Positions 1 to 9,252 of a stretch of 64,000 nucleotides of DNA are shown here, piece by piece. The notes beneath the pieces are model-generated. The model was not told the DNA's origin. It saw nothing but the letters and a program-made list of their open reading frames with translations, and searched no databases. The stretch spans positions 1 to 64,000 of the forward strand of contig CAVWSF010000003.1 in NCBI GenBank assembly GCA_963757605.1, given 5' to 3'. The DNA is from JAICJC01 sp963757605. Lineage in GTDB: Bacteria; Actinomycetota; Thermoleophilia; Gaiellales; JAICJC01. The number at the start of each line of letters is the position of its first letter. Positions within the stretch are counted from its first letter, which is position 1. The translations under genes were made by a program, and so were the position numbers.

Positions 1-473
1 CCAGGGCGACTCCCGCGGGCGCCCGGTAGGTCAGCGCGGTAGTACCCGCGCCGCGGCCCCAGCCCGCCACCGGCAGCAGCTCGCCTACGGCCGATCTCTT
101 TGGCGCGCCTCGGCCGCGCACACCGCCAGGGTGTCGGCGACCCGGTTCATCTCCCCGCGGCCGTCGGGGACCGGCTTGCCAAAGAGGGCGAGCAGCGTGG
201 CGAGACGGTCGCGCCGCTGCGCCGCGAGCCGTGCGGCCCGGTCAAGCACGCCGGCGCGGGCGGCCGGGGCCAGCCGGGCCACCGCCGGCGCCGCGTCCCC
301 TGCGCGTAGCCGGCCGCCCGGGCGACGTCGGCCGGGCTGGCCTGCGCCGCGCGGCTGACCACGCGCCGCAGGTACGGCCCGGTCCGGTGCGCCCACGGGC
401 CGTCGCGCCGCCACTCGCCCGCCACCAGCGCGGGAGCGGAGACGATTTCCTCGGTGATCATCTGTTGATCCAT
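1..473 (-). pseudogene. Aldehyde dehydrogenase, 5' part, frameshifted, runs off left edge
   Basis: N-terminal part of an NAD(P)-dependent aldehyde dehydrogenase read leftward from an ATG at 471-473. The first frame gives the usual ALDH opening (VAGEWRRDG, then the ARAAGYA helix). The reading then has to move to a second frame for the conserved DGRGE and TLAVCAAEA segment (about 85-300). It moves to a third frame for GELLPVAGWGRGAG before the window edge. At least two frame changes fall within 470 bases, so this is either a pseudogene or indel-damaged sequence. It is divergent from the IclR fragment at 611, the usual arrangement of a catabolic gene and its regulator. Family call is solid; substrate unknown. 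Confidence 0.6.
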
Positions 474-610
474 CTAGCGGTACAGTTGAACCGTTCTACG
501 GACTGCGTGTAACCTACGGTCCGGTGGCCGGATATGGCAATAGGCGGAGCGGGGAAAGTTACGCAGATGTGAAGCCGCCCCGGCGCGACTGGTCGGAGCA
601 GGGAGGCACC

Positions 611-848
611 ATGGGCACCATGGCTGAGGAATCGGAGGGGGTCCGCAGCATCCGGCGGGCCCTGGACATCCTGTCCCTGCTCAAGACGACACGCCGTCCA
701 TATCGGTCCGCGACATCGTGGCGGCCACCGGCCTGCCGAAGACGACGGTCCTGCGCCTGGTGCAGACGCTGGAGCACAGCGGGCTGCTCTGGGCCACCGC
801 GGGCGGCTACACGCAGCCGGCGCGTCACTCGCCATGCTGGTCGGCTTG
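611..848 (+). pseudogene. IclR-family regulator, truncated after the winged helix
   Basis: Start ATG at 611 lies behind GGGAGGCACC. The opening SIRRALDILSLL is typical of the IclR N-terminal DNA-binding domain. Near 690 the frame shifts by one base (an expected acggac reads acgac), then continues as SVRDIVAATGLPKTTVLRLV and LEHSGLL, the helix-turn-helix. The roughly 170-residue effector domain is missing. After the wing the sequence runs straight into MMPL transporter coding sequence in another frame. Known family role: ligand-responsive repressor or activator of a neighbouring catabolic gene, here presumably the divergent aldehyde dehydrogenase. Nonfunctional as read. Confidence 0.65.
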
Positions 849-1853
849 ATCGTCGCGGCATCGACGATCCAGCTCGGGAATCCCCGCGCCGAGTCTCTTG
901 CCCAGTCGGGACCTGCGCGGTCCGGCTTCGAGCAGCTCGAGCGGTCAGGCATCGGACCCGGCCCACTGACTCCCGTGGAGGTGTTGGTGCGCTCGGGCGA
1001 CCCCCGGTCAGTGGCCTCGAAGCTGGATGGAGTCGACGGAGTGTGGGGCGCGGTTGCTCCACCGGATTGGCGCAGCGGGGGCACCGCGATCGTCTCGACG
1101 ATCCCGACCACGGATGCGAACTCGCGGCAGGGACGGGCCACCCTCGACCGGATCCGCGCGACCGCGGACGTGCTACCGGGCGACGTCACCACCGGCGGAC
1201 AGGCTGCGCAGAGCGCCGACCTGATCGACGCCGTATACGGCAACTTCCCGCTCATGATCGCGCTGATCGCCGGCCTCACGTTCGTGCTGCTCGCGCGCGC
1301 GTTCCGGTCGCTGATTCTGCCGCTGAAGGCCGTGATCATGAACCTGCTCTCTGTCGCAGCCGCATGGGGAGTGATGGTGATCGTGTGGCAGATGGGTGTC
1401 GGCTCGGAGGCGATCTGGGGCATCGAGGCCACCCGGTCGATCAACGTCGAGATGCCGATCACGGTGTTCGCGTTTCTGTTCGGCGTCTCGATGGACTACC
1501 ACGTGTTCATCATCAGCCGCATGCGTGAGGCATACGATCGCACCAGCTCAACCGATCAATCGGTCGTCGAGGGCATCGGCCGCACCGGCCGGCTCGTGAC
1601 CAGTGCGGCGCTTATCCTCGGCCTCGCCTTCGTGGCATTGAGCGCCAGTCCGGGTACCGAGATCAAGATCTTCGCAACGGCGCTCGCCGCCGGGATCCTG
1701 CTCGACGCCACGATCATCCGCGGCGTGCTGGTACCCGCCACGGTCTCGATTCTCGGTCGCTGGAACTGGTGGCTGCCGGCCTGGCCGGCGCGTCTCCTGC
1801 GGGTCCGGCCGTCGCTCGTCCTACCCGATTCGGCCGAGAAGGCGTCCGACTGA
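834..1853 (+). pseudogene. MMPL-family transporter, C-terminal half only
   Basis: An open frame of 339 residues from an ATG at 834, matching only the second half of an RND/MMPL exporter (usually 700-1000 residues). It has one hydrophobic segment (LVGLIVAAS), the second extracytoplasmic domain, then five membrane segments with the diagnostic FGVSMDYHVFIISRMRE loop. The first half, with TM1-6 and porter domain 1, is absent. The ATG is probably an internal codon exposed by the deletion that joined it to the IclR fragment. MMPL proteins move lipids or hydrophobic drugs by proton motive force; a half-length copy would not be expected to work alone. Confidence 0.7.
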
Positions 1854-2338
1854 GTCGCGCCCTGCGTCGCACGCCGTCTCACCTCGCCAGAGATGGGGTC
1901 GCGCCCTCATGGCGGCGCTGTGGCAGGGCGGGGAGACTTCGGACATGCGGGGAACCGAGACATCCATGGAGGCGCGAAAAACGCTGGCCGCGGCGCACGA
2001 GCGAGTCGCTGGCAGGACATCGTCTGGTGTCGGCTTGCGCGCAACTCCAGGGTTCCGGTCGCATCCCGGTGGTGCTGGCAGGCTGACGAGACTTGTCTGG
2101 CCGCCAGCCACACTCCAACGTCAAATGGGCGGACGTCAGATCGGCCGCCTTGGCTGACGGTGAGCGGCGACGGCGGGTGGAAGCGGTCCCGGAGATCGGC
2201 TTCCACCCGCCCAATCGCCGGCCTCAGCGAAGCAAGGTAAGCGTCCACATGACGGTGCCATGGTCAATCTGGCTCTCGTATCGACCAGCCGCCGGAAGCG
2301 TCTGGTTGCGCGGCGCTAGCCTCCAAGCCGTGGTGTCC
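1854..2338. other. Non-coding gap before the two-component pair
   Basis: 485 bases without a convincing gene. Open frames exist in several phases but none resembles a protein family. The only structure seen is the 13-bp hairpin at 2172-2211. The gap must hold the promoter for the histidine kinase; no clear -10/-35 pair was recognised. Confidence 0.5.
2172..2211. repeat. 13-bp perfect hairpin upstream of histidine kinase
   Basis: Arm GGCGGGTGGAAGC at 2172-2184 is exactly complementary to GCTTCCACCCGCC at 2199-2211, with a 14-base loop. No T-run follows on either strand, so it is not a textbook intrinsic terminator. It could be a terminator of upstream transcription or a leader structure for the kinase gene. 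Confidence 0.55.
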
Positions 2339-3469
2339 ATGGATCCGCAAGAAGGAGGCGAGGAGCCGGCTTCGTTCGGAAGTGCCAGCGCTCCTGTAGG
2401 CATCGAAGGGGATCCGCGTTCTCGGCTTCACGAAGGTGACGGCGCCAAGCAGCCATCCGCCGCTGTGACGCCGGCCGATGTGGCGCCGACCGTGCGACAG
2501 CGCTGGTCGGGGGCTTCGCTGTATGCCCGTGTGGTCGCCGTGAACGCGGCGGTGATGATCATCGCGGCGCTGATGCTCGTGGTTACGCCGGCGACGGTGT
2601 CGTCGCCGGTCGGCGTCGGTGAGGGGCTGATCCTTTTCGGTGGGGTCGTGGTCATGATCGTGGCCAATGCGATCCTGCTTCGGCGCAGCTTCCGCGGCCT
2701 GGAAGGCCTTGTCCAGCGTATGGAGACGCTAGATGTCTTGCAGCCCCGGCAGCGTCTGGGGTTGGTGGGTGGCCGCGAGGTGCGGACGTTGATCGACGCG
2801 TTCAATCAGATGCTGCAGCGGTTGGAGGTGGAGCGGCGGTTGAGCACGCGGCGAACCGTGTCAGCGCTTGAGGATGAGCGGCGACGGATCGGGCAAGAGC
2901 TGCACGACGAGATCGGGCAGCGCCTGACCGGGATCCTGCTCCAGCTCGGCCGCGTGGCCACCGAGGTGCCCGAGGAGCTGCAGGATCGGATCGTTGCGAT
3001 CCAGAACGAGTCGCGCGCGGCCTTGGACGAGGTGGGCGCGCTGGCGTGGCAGCTTCGGCCCGGGATCCTCGACGATCTGGGACTTGTGAGCGCACTTCAG
3101 GCGCTCGCCCAGTCACTCGATGAGCATGCCGACGCCCGCATCACCGCCGAGCTGACCGATCGGCTCGGCCAAGTCCCGCCGGAGGTCGAGCTGGCGGTCT
3201 ACCGGGTGGCCCAGGAGGCGCTCAGTAACGCCCTTCGCCATTCCGGGGCGCGACGGATCAACATGCGCCTAGCAGCCGAGCGCGGCGGGCTGTGCCTCAC
3301 TATCAGCGACGACGGGCAGGGGTTGGCGCCCGGAAACGCGGAAGGACCGGGACTTCGAGGCATGCGCGAACGAGCGCTCTTGATCGGCGCCCGACTTCGG
3401 ATCGAACAAGCCCAACCCCACGGTCTCGTGGTGCGGCTCGACGTCCCCTCCAGAGCCCTCGGGAGCTGA
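2339..3469 (+). CDS. NarL-type sensor histidine kinase (HisKA_3)
   Basis: 376 residues. Two membrane segments at about residues 65-115 (VVAVNAAVMIIAALMLVV and LILFGGVVVMIVANAILL) enclose a very short loop. A HAMP-like linker follows, then the HisKA_3 dimerisation helix with the phospho-accepting His189 in GQELHDEIGQRLTG. The HATPase_c domain has an N-box-like EALSNALRHSGA, DDGQGL and GLRGMRER. It likely autophosphorylates and passes phosphate to the regulator two bases downstream. With almost no extracytoplasmic loop it probably senses a membrane or cytoplasmic signal. ATG 2339 is preferred; in-frame upstream starts would add a low-complexity, poorly conserved extension. Confidence 0.88.
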   Translation: MDPQEGGEEPASFGSASAPVGIEGDPRSRLHEGDGAKQPSAAVTPADVAPTVRQRWSGASLYARVVAVNAAVMIIAALMLVVTPATVSSPVGVGEGLILFGGVVVMIVANAILLRRSFRGLEGLVQRMETLDVLQPRQRLGLVGGREVRTLIDAFNQMLQRLEVERRLSTRRTVSALEDERRRIGQELHDEIGQRLTGILLQLGRVATEVPEELQDRIVAIQNESRAALDEVGALAWQLRPGILDDLGLVSALQALAQSLDEHADARITAELTDRLGQVPPEVELAVYRVAQEALSNALRHSGARRINMRLAAERGGLCLTISDDGQGLAPGNAEGPGLRGMRERALLIGARLRIEQAQPHGLVVRLDVPSRALGS

Positions 3470-3470
3470 C

Positions 3471-4130
3471 GTGCCGATTCCGTTTCCGGCGCACATCTTG
3501 ATCGCCGATGACCACACGGTGGTGCGCGAGGGGATCAAGGCGATGCTCGAGAAGGAGCCCGATCTGAAGGTCATCGACGAAGCGGCGGACGGGCTCGAGA
3601 CGGTGGATAAGGCGATGTCCGAGAACGTCCACCTGGTAATCCTCGACGTCGCGATGCCCGGCCTCACAGGCCTGCAGGCGGCGCGGGAGATCACACGGCG
3701 CCGACCCGCGTTGCCGATACTGGTGCTATCGATGTACGACCGCGAGCAGTACTTCTTCGAAGCACTGGCAGCCGGCGCCGCGGGCTACGTGCTGAAGCGG
3801 GAGGCAGATCACGACATCGTCGAGGCGTGTCGGGCAGCGCTGCGTGGCCAGCCGTTCATCTATCCGCAGGTGATGACCTCGCTGATGCGCCGCTACCTGG
3901 AGCGAACAGCGCGCGGTGAACAGCCCGGGCGGGGACCGCTGACCGCACGCGAGCGCGAAGTCGTGAAACTGATCGCCGAGGGCCACACCAATCAGCAGAT
4001 CGCCGACCTGTTGGTGATCAGCCCCAAGACGGTCGAGCGCCACCGCGCCAACATCCTCGAAAAACTGGATATGCGCGACCGCGTGGAGGTCACCCGCTAC
4101 GCGATCCGGGAGGGCCTCATCGAGCCGTAG
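3471..4130 (+). CDS. NarL/FixJ-family response regulator
   Basis: 219 residues. Receiver domain (about 7-125) has the acidic pair D13/D14 and phospho-acceptor D59 in ILDVAMPG, followed by LVLSMYD and the lysine in GYVLKRE. The C-terminal LuxR-type helix-turn-helix (about 150-215) reads LTAREREVVKLIAEG then SPKTVERHRANILEKL. The GTG start comes one base after the kinase stop, with GGGAG five bases upstream, so the two are translationally coupled partners. It would act as a DNA-binding transcription factor when phosphorylated. Target genes are not evident. Confidence 0.92.
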   Translation: MPIPFPAHILIADDHTVVREGIKAMLEKEPDLKVIDEAADGLETVDKAMSENVHLVILDVAMPGLTGLQAAREITRRRPALPILVLSMYDREQYFFEALAAGAAGYVLKREADHDIVEACRAALRGQPFIYPQVMTSLMRRYLERTARGEQPGRGPLTAREREVVKLIAEGHTNQQIADLLVISPKTVERHRANILEKLDMRDRVEVTRYAIREGLIEP

Positions 4131-4169
4131 CCGAGCCACAACTCGGAACTCGAAGCCGGGTGGAGCGGT

Positions 4170-5108
4170 TCAGCGCCGTTCAGGTGGTGGGGGTGCTGGG
4201 TGGTGGGCGAGCATGCGGCGCCAGCGCAGTGTCCGCGCCATCAGCAGGATGGCGGCGGCGCCGAGCAGGATGCTCCAGGTCGAGAGGATCAGCTTCATGC
4301 CGACGCTGAAGCTGACCAGAAACGCGGTCGGTGCGCGGCCGTGCAGGACGTGGACGGCTAGCGCCTGTTCGGTGCCGATGCCGGCTGGTGTCAGTGGCAC
4401 GATCGTGGACAGGCTCTGGGTGAGCTGGACGCGAAGTGCGCTGTCAAGGCCGGTCCGGATGTGGAAGGCGCAGAGGAAGAACCAGATCGTGACGATTCTG
4501 AGCGTCCAGTCGACCGCCTGCCAAGAGGCGACCTGGCGCAGGTAGCGAGTGGGGGTGCGCAGGATCGTGAGGCCCTGGCCGAAGCGCTCGCGAAACGCGG
4601 CGACGCGTGACGCGGCCAGCAGTCCCAACACGAATCCCAGCAACAGCATCACGAGTGCGACCAGCAGCGCGGCATTGGGATGGCGAAACAGCCAGAACCA
4701 GTCCAGCGCGGGGAGCCGTCGCACCACCGGCAATCCGGGCAGCGCCCCAGTCTCGACTGCCCATGCGATCAGGGCGATCGAGGCGAACACGTCAAACGGC
4801 AGCTCGACCAACGCTGCGGCGACCAGCGTCGGATAACTCACGCCCGCGACCCGGTGGCGGATCAGGTAGAGCCGCAGCAGATCGCCGCCGCGGATAGGGA
4901 TGAACGCGTTCACGCCCGCGCCGGCGACATATGCGCCAAACACGGTGCGCCATCGAACATCAGTGGCCGGATACGCGGCGGCAAGAACGTTTGGCTGGGC
5001 GCGCGTCCGCGCCGCCGTCTTCAGCAGCTGGAAGACCAGCGCGATCGCAAGTGGCTGCCATCCGATCGCCCTCACATGCGCAAAGAACACATCGATCGCG
5101 TGGGACAC
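4170..5108 (-). CDS. Flippase-like integral membrane protein (LPG-synthase TM family)
   Basis: 312 residues, about eight membrane segments. It belongs to the lysylphosphatidylglycerol synthase transmembrane/flippase-like family (UPF0104), recognised by GAGVNAFIPIRGGDLLRLYLIR near the N-terminus and SLSTIVPLTPAGIGTEQAL near the C-terminus, without any aminoacyl-transferase domain. Such proteins are thought to move lipid-linked molecules across the inner membrane. GTG at 5108 is chosen because GGAG lies a few bases upstream and it gives the family's usual length; longer frames upstream overlap the PAP2 gene and look non-coding. It sits directly downstream of a PAP2 phosphatase, a common lipid-carrier pairing. 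Confidence 0.82.
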   Translation of the reverse strand: MSHAIDVFFAHVRAIGWQPLAIALVFQLLKTAARTRAQPNVLAAAYPATDVRWRTVFGAYVAGAGVNAFIPIRGGDLLRLYLIRHRVAGVSYPTLVAAALVELPFDVFASIALIAWAVETGALPGLPVVRRLPALDWFWLFRHPNAALLVALVMLLLGFVLGLLAASRVAAFRERFGQGLTILRTPTRYLRQVASWQAVDWTLRIVTIWFFLCAFHIRTGLDSALRVQLTQSLSTIVPLTPAGIGTEQALAVHVLHGRAPTAFLVSFSVGMKLILSTWSILLGAAAILLMARTLRWRRMLAHHPAPPPPERR

Positions 5109-5185
5109 ACCTGCTCCACCCCCACACTCTGCCACGACCAGCCAGCCGAGTCGTCTGACCGCGGCCGCGCGCCGCCTGCGCGGCG

Positions 5186-6290
5186 CTACGTGACCGGATC
5201 GTGGTGATCCGGCCGGGCGAGCTGCGGCGCATCGCCGTCCGCCGCCGGGCCGGTCGGGTCGCGCGGCAGCGCGGCGGCGAGCGCGGCGAAGGCGAGCACG
5301 TCGACCGCCAGGAAGACGAGCGATCCGGCCAGAAACGCGGCCACGTGGCGGGGGGTGTCCAGGCGGGCCTGGAGGCGGACGAGCTCGACCAGCGCAAAGC
5401 AGACAGCGCCGATCGCCAAAAGGTACGCTCCGACCAGCCAGACCCGGGGTGGAATCCGTGATCCGGCCCCGGAGCCACGCCAGCTGGGGCGACGCTGGTT
5501 TCGAACCAGGATCGCCGCGACGATCCCGAACCAGCACATCGCGGTGGCGACGCCGCCGATCGCGTCACTGGGCCGATGCCAACCCGCGAACAACACGGCG
5601 ACCCCGACCACCCCCGTCAACACTACGGCTACGCCAGTGGCACGCAACCGCCAGCCAACCGGAGCGACAACCACAGCCGCGCATCCCAACGCGGCGGCCG
5701 CAGCGACATGCCCACTCGGATAGCTTCGCGCAGTCGCCACGGCATCTGACCCCAACAACACAGGCCGCGCCAACAACAAGGACTTCAACACGGCCGCCGA
5801 CGCCAGCGTCAACACGACCGCGACGGCCGGTCGCAAACGCCAGGCCCAGCCGTCCTCGCACGACCGCGACACAGCACACGGCCCCCGCCAGCAGCGCCAC
5901 CGCTCCGGCGGTCACCTGATCGAGGATCGCGCTGGCGCCGCCCTGCAAGCCCGTGGCTCCCGCGCCCCGACCGAGCAGCACGTCGCGTTCGAACCGCTGC
6001 CCGAACGCTGAGCGCTGCGCCAACAGGTAGACCCCGGCGAACACGATCAGCGACACCGTCGAGAGCCCGAGCAGCCGCCGGATCGACCGCGCCACATCCG
6101 CCTCCTCACCGCGGGGCAGATCGAACCACAAGCCGCCCAGCACCGCCGCCGCCAACGTCAACGTCACATCGGCGACCACTGACACGCCGCCACCCGTGGA
6201 CGAGTCCACCGTCGTCGCAACGACGAGGCTGACGAATCCCGTGGTTGAGGCGGCGGCAAGCGTCGCCGGCCGCCGCAGCGCGTCCCGCAT
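5186..6290 (-). CDS. PAP2-family membrane phosphatase, one frameshift
   Basis: About 367 residues if a frame change near 5820-5850 is repaired. The N-terminal part (ATG at 6290) has four or five hydrophobic segments. The C-terminal part carries the PAP2 phosphatase signatures: KSLLLARP, SYPSGHVAAAAALG and GWHRPSDAIGG, the last holding the catalytic histidine. Family members dephosphorylate lipid phosphates such as phosphatidic acid or undecaprenyl diphosphate on the outer face of the membrane. The lesion falls between the two halves and leaves both well conserved, so a sequencing indel is as likely as a pseudogene. It probably shares a transcript with the flippase-like gene 77 bases downstream. 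Confidence 0.72.
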
Positions 6291-6677
6291 CACCCACCGC
6301 CGCCACCGAGCGTCCACCGCCCCAGCGGGCCGCTCCGCTCGGCGACTAGAGAGAAAACCCACCCCCCGATCCTTCCACGCCACTCCCAACCCGGCAAGGC
6401 GCGGTCGCGGCGCTCGCCGCAATACTCATCGGCGCCGCCTGCCCACGTCGCGGATACGCAACCAACGAACCGCTCGCGCCGCCGAGGGCGCCGCCGGGGC
6501 GCAGACCCGTGCTAACCGCTTTGTTGAGCCAGATCCGCTCGCGAATCCGGCATGTCGCGCGCCGTATCGAGGACCGACGCGAGTCGAATACGGCCACGCG
6601 AACCGTCTCGATCTCCATCGGTGTTCTAACGAGCGCCGGGTTGCCGGGTGCTGTCGAGCGCGCTTTCGCGGAGCTCG
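6291..6677. other. Non-coding gap
   Basis: 387 bases between the PAP2 gene and the 3' end of the baeRF gene, both on the minus strand. Several frames are open but none resembles a known protein, and no clear repeat or hairpin was noticed. Confidence 0.45.
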
Positions 6678-7832
6678 TCAGTAGCGATAGATCGCGGCCA
6701 CGCCCGTTCGCGTGGGCATCCGGTCGGCGGGTACGACAACGACCTCACCGCCCGCTCCCAACACGACCTCAGCGAGGTCATCGAGCACATCATCGACATC
6801 CGCGTCTTTCAGGTCGGCGATCTCGATCGCGCCGCTCGCCCGGTCAAGTCGCCCGGCGATTCGACGGTCGGCATCCACCAGGAGCGTCGCCACCCGCCCT
6901 CTCGCGGCCGCCTCAGCGACGTCGCTCACCTCGTCTGAGCCCAGCTCGTGGGAGCTCGCGCCGCCGAAGGCTTCCACCAGCCCCGCGAGTCGGGCAAGAT
7001 AGCGCGGCTCGAGTACCTGCCAGGCACGTTCGCGCAGCGTGTCGATCGGTAACCCGTCCGGCGACCCGTCGACGCCATCGGCGAGCAGCAGTGGGTTGCG
7101 GCTGACGACGCGGAAGCGGCTCTGATGCTCCGGCAGAGCCGCCAACAGCAAGGGCAGACCCGAGGGCCGCGAGTGATGCTCGAGGATCGCACGATCCACA
7201 GCGCGGAAAAACCGGTCGGCATCGATATCGACCTCATCCTTCCGGCCGCCGTGGCCATGCCGCGTCGGTGTTCCACCGCCTCCTGCACTGCCGCCATAGG
7301 ATGCCACCGTCTGATGCGAATCAGTCAACTCGTCGCCGAGCGCATCGGTCAGCGTCCGCGGCACGCCCTCGGCGAGCTCGACCTCTGCCAGCGCATCACG
7401 GTTGCCCTCGAATAGCTTGATCTCGAAACCGTTCAGAGCAAGCATCTGGTAGCGATCGGCCGATTGCAGGATGCGCAGCAAGGGCTTGACGTGGAAGCTG
7501 TCTGCGACGATCGCCAACTCGGGCACAGGCCGTTGCAGTCGGTACACCCAGAACACGTCGGCGGAACAAAGCACCGCCAGCCCGTCCAGGGTCTGATTCC
7601 AGAACCGTGAGTCATCGGCGAGTTCGTGAAAGCGCGCGAGGAGCGCCCGTACATCACGTCCCGCGTACACCTCAGCCAGCGACTGCTCCAGCGTCCGAAC
7701 GAGGTTCCGAAACCGAATCGGATCCTGCTGATTCTCCGGACGATGCCGACTCGTCGGCTGATACAGCGACAGACACGGCGGATCCCGCGACTCCAAAAGA
7801 ACGCCCCGGTCGTCAGCAACCTGCAGATGCAC
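6678..7832 (-). CDS. baeRF-family protein (bacterial release-factor-like, baeRF3 type)
   Basis: 384 residues. Matches the bacterial branch of archaeo-eukaryotic release-factor-like proteins: PPCLSLYQPT near the N-terminus, CSADVFWVYRLQRPVPE, FHVKPLLRILQSADRYQMLALNGFE split over residues 110-145, and a C-terminal segment ending TGVAAIYRY. The family is thought to act on stalled or resting ribosomes and is often found in stress or hibernation contexts; the exact reaction is not settled. GTG at 7832 is supported by CGGGAGAGACC just upstream. No partner genes adjoin it; the 200 bases upstream look non-coding. Confidence 0.8.
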   Translation of the reverse strand: MHLQVADDRGVLLESRDPPCLSLYQPTSRHRPENQQDPIRFRNLVRTLEQSLAEVYAGRDVRALLARFHELADDSRFWNQTLDGLAVLCSADVFWVYRLQRPVPELAIVADSFHVKPLLRILQSADRYQMLALNGFEIKLFEGNRDALAEVELAEGVPRTLTDALGDELTDSHQTVASYGGSAGGGGTPTRHGHGGRKDEVDIDADRFFRAVDRAILEHHSRPSGLPLLLAALPEHQSRFRVVSRNPLLLADGVDGSPDGLPIDTLRERAWQVLEPRYLARLAGLVEAFGGASSHELGSDEVSDVAEAAARGRVATLLVDADRRIAGRLDRASGAIEIADLKDADVDDVLDDLAEVVLGAGGEVVVVPADRMPTRTGVAAIYRY

Positions 7833-8031
7833 GGTCTCTCCCGTTCATGTCCGACACTCAAGGGATCGTAGTCCACCAGAGGTCGGCCCCCAGATGATCT
7901 GGAGAGCACCGCACCTACCCGGGCACACGCCCCACCACGAGCACCCCGCCGAGACCGGCCGCTCCCAGTCGCTCCAGGATCCTCGTCCGACCCAGATCAC
8001 CCGGGTCGGCGCGATATCAAGCGCCTGGCGG

Positions 8032-8466
8032 CTAGGGCTGGGGGGTGTCGGGGCCGGGGTCGCTTCCCTCGGCGCGCACGGCGAGGCGGTCGAGGTATTT
8101 CTCCCATCCGAGCCGGTGGTGGTCGGCGATGGGTGGTGGGGCGAGCGAGCTGTGGGTGAGGCGAAGCCGCGTCCCGGCCTCGTCGGGTTCTAGTTCGATG
8201 ACGACGGTCGTCGACCCGGGTGGCACGAGCGATCCTTCGCCTTCCCAGCCCCAGGTGAACACGACTCGCTGATCCGGGACGATCTCGACGAACTGGCCGG
8301 ACGCGACCTCGGAGCCGGGCATCCGGAGTCGAAAGATGCCGCCTGGACGAGGGTCCAGCTCGCCCTCGACGCCCTGCCAGGACGTCCACCGCTCCAGGTC
8401 AGTGAAGAATGAGAAGACGGTGGCCGGCGATGCCGCGATCAGACGGGTGACGATCACGTCGCTCAC
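8032..8466 (-). CDS. SRPBCC-domain protein (AHSA1-like)
   Basis: 144 residues forming one START/Bet-v-1-like fold: VIVTRLIAASPATVFSFFTD, GGIFRLRMPGSE, VVFTWGWEGEG, TTVVIELEPDEAGTRLRLTH, and a final helix GWEKYLDRLAV. GTG at 8466 overlaps the ArsR stop (GTGA), so both are translated from one message. ArsR plus AHSA1-like pairs are common in actinobacteria and are usually of unknown ligand. It probably binds a small hydrophobic molecule; no catalytic residue is evident. Confidence 0.85.
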   Translation of the reverse strand: MSDVIVTRLIAASPATVFSFFTDLERWTSWQGVEGELDPRPGGIFRLRMPGSEVASGQFVEIVPDQRVVFTWGWEGEGSLVPPGSTTVVIELEPDEAGTRLRLTHSSLAPPPIADHHRLGWEKYLDRLAVRAEGSDPGPDTPQP

Positions 8467-8762
8467 TGATGCTCGGCCTCCTCGGCCAACTCGGCCAGCC
8501 GGTCGAGGCGGTCTGCCCAGAACGACTCGAGGAACCCCACCAATGGTCCTAGCCGGTCGTGGTCGGCTCGGTAGAGCCGCCGTTTCCCGTCGCGGCGTAC
8601 GGTGACCAGGCCTGCGTCGCGCAGCAGCGCCAGATGCTGGGACACGCCGCCGTAGCTCAGATCGAGCCGGTCGACCAGCTCCCCGACGGGCAGCTCGTCC
8701 TCCCATACGAGTCGCAGGATCTCCTGGCGTCGCGGTTCGGCGACCAGCTGCAGCGTGTCCAT
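8463..8762 (-). CDS. ArsR-family winged-helix regulator
   Basis: 99 residues. Winged-helix domain throughout: AEPRRQEILRLVWE, VGELVDRLDLSYGGVSQHLALLRDAGLV (recognition helix), RRDGKRRLYRAD (wing). No cysteine pair is present, so it is not a metal sensor of the ArsR/SmtB type but the SRPBCC-associated subgroup. It starts 8 bases from an imperfect inverted repeat at 8770-8818 that also covers the promoter of the divergent SRPBCC gene, so it likely represses both directions. Confidence 0.9.
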   Translation of the reverse strand: MDTLQLVAEPRRQEILRLVWEDELPVGELVDRLDLSYGGVSQHLALLRDAGLVTVRRDGKRRLYRADHDRLGPLVGFLESFWADRLDRLAELAEEAEHQ

Positions 8763-8769
8763 CCGGCTG

Positions 8770-8818
8770 ATTTTAGCCGATGGCGAAATCTATGCTACGT
8801 TTTCGCTGTACCTAAAAT
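8770..8818. promoter_or_regulatory. Divergent promoter with imperfect inverted repeat, likely ArsR operator
   Basis: Left arm ATTTTAG (8770-8776) with GCGAAA (8783-8788) mirrors right arm TTTCGC (8801-8806) with CTAAAAT (8812-8818). The inner gaps are 6 and 5 bases, the centre spacer is 12. TATGCT at 8791-8796 in the centre could be a -10 element. The AT-rich patch stands out in a GC-rich region between two divergent starts only 69 bases apart. Confidence 0.65.
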
Positions 8819-8831
8819 GAGAGGAGCCGCC

Positions 8832-9248
8832 ATGACCGACATCAACTTCCGCTTCGACATCGACGCGCCGCCACAGACGGTGCTCGACGCGCTCACCACT
8901 CGCGAAGGCATCCAAGCATTCTGGACGACCCAGGCCGAGGTGCCGGCCCAGGTCGGCGAAACGCTGCGGCTCGGCTTCGCGATCGCACCGGCGCCGTTTG
9001 ACCTGCGGCTGGAGCGCTCCGACAAGTCCGGTGTCGCCTGGCGCACCGAGTCCTTCCCCCCGCACTGGGTCGGCACCACCATCCACTGGAACGTCCAGCA
9101 ACGCGACGGCGGAGCGACCGTGGCATTCCGCCACGAGGACTTCGCCGACATCGGCGACGCCGGCAGCGCCGCATACACGTGGGGCAAGATCATGGTACAG
9201 CTCAAGCACTACGCCGAAACGGGCACGCCCGACCCCGTGTTCGCCTAA
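8832..9248 (+). CDS. SRPBCC-domain protein
   Basis: 138 residues, a second START-like fold: FRFDIDAPPQTVLDALTTREGIQAFWT, GETLRLGFAIAPAPFDLRLE, HWVGTTIHWNVQQRDGG, VAFRHEDFADIG, then the C-terminal helix. ATG at 8832 follows GAGAGGAGCCGCC. It is divergent from the ArsR gene and shares its control region. The next gene, another SRPBCC protein, starts four bases after its stop, so they form a two-gene operon. Ligand unknown. Confidence 0.85.
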   Translation: MTDINFRFDIDAPPQTVLDALTTREGIQAFWTTQAEVPAQVGETLRLGFAIAPAPFDLRLERSDKSGVAWRTESFPPHWVGTTIHWNVQQRDGGATVAFRHEDFADIGDAGSAAYTWGKIMVQLKHYAETGTPDPVFA

Positions 9249-9252
9249 CGCG

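Noticed and set aside
458..1462. A 334-codon open frame on the minus strand over the IclR/MMPL region, and an equally long one on the plus strand at 524-1528
   Set aside because: Both lack any recognisable domain, have composition typical of antisense or off-frame reading of GC-rich genes, and overlap clear IclR and MMPL coding sequence.
5495..5545. GGTTTCGAACCAGG-like stretch suggesting a tRNA T-arm
   Set aside because: It lies inside the PAP2 gene in frame; no acceptor stem, anticodon arm or CCA-like end could be paired around it.
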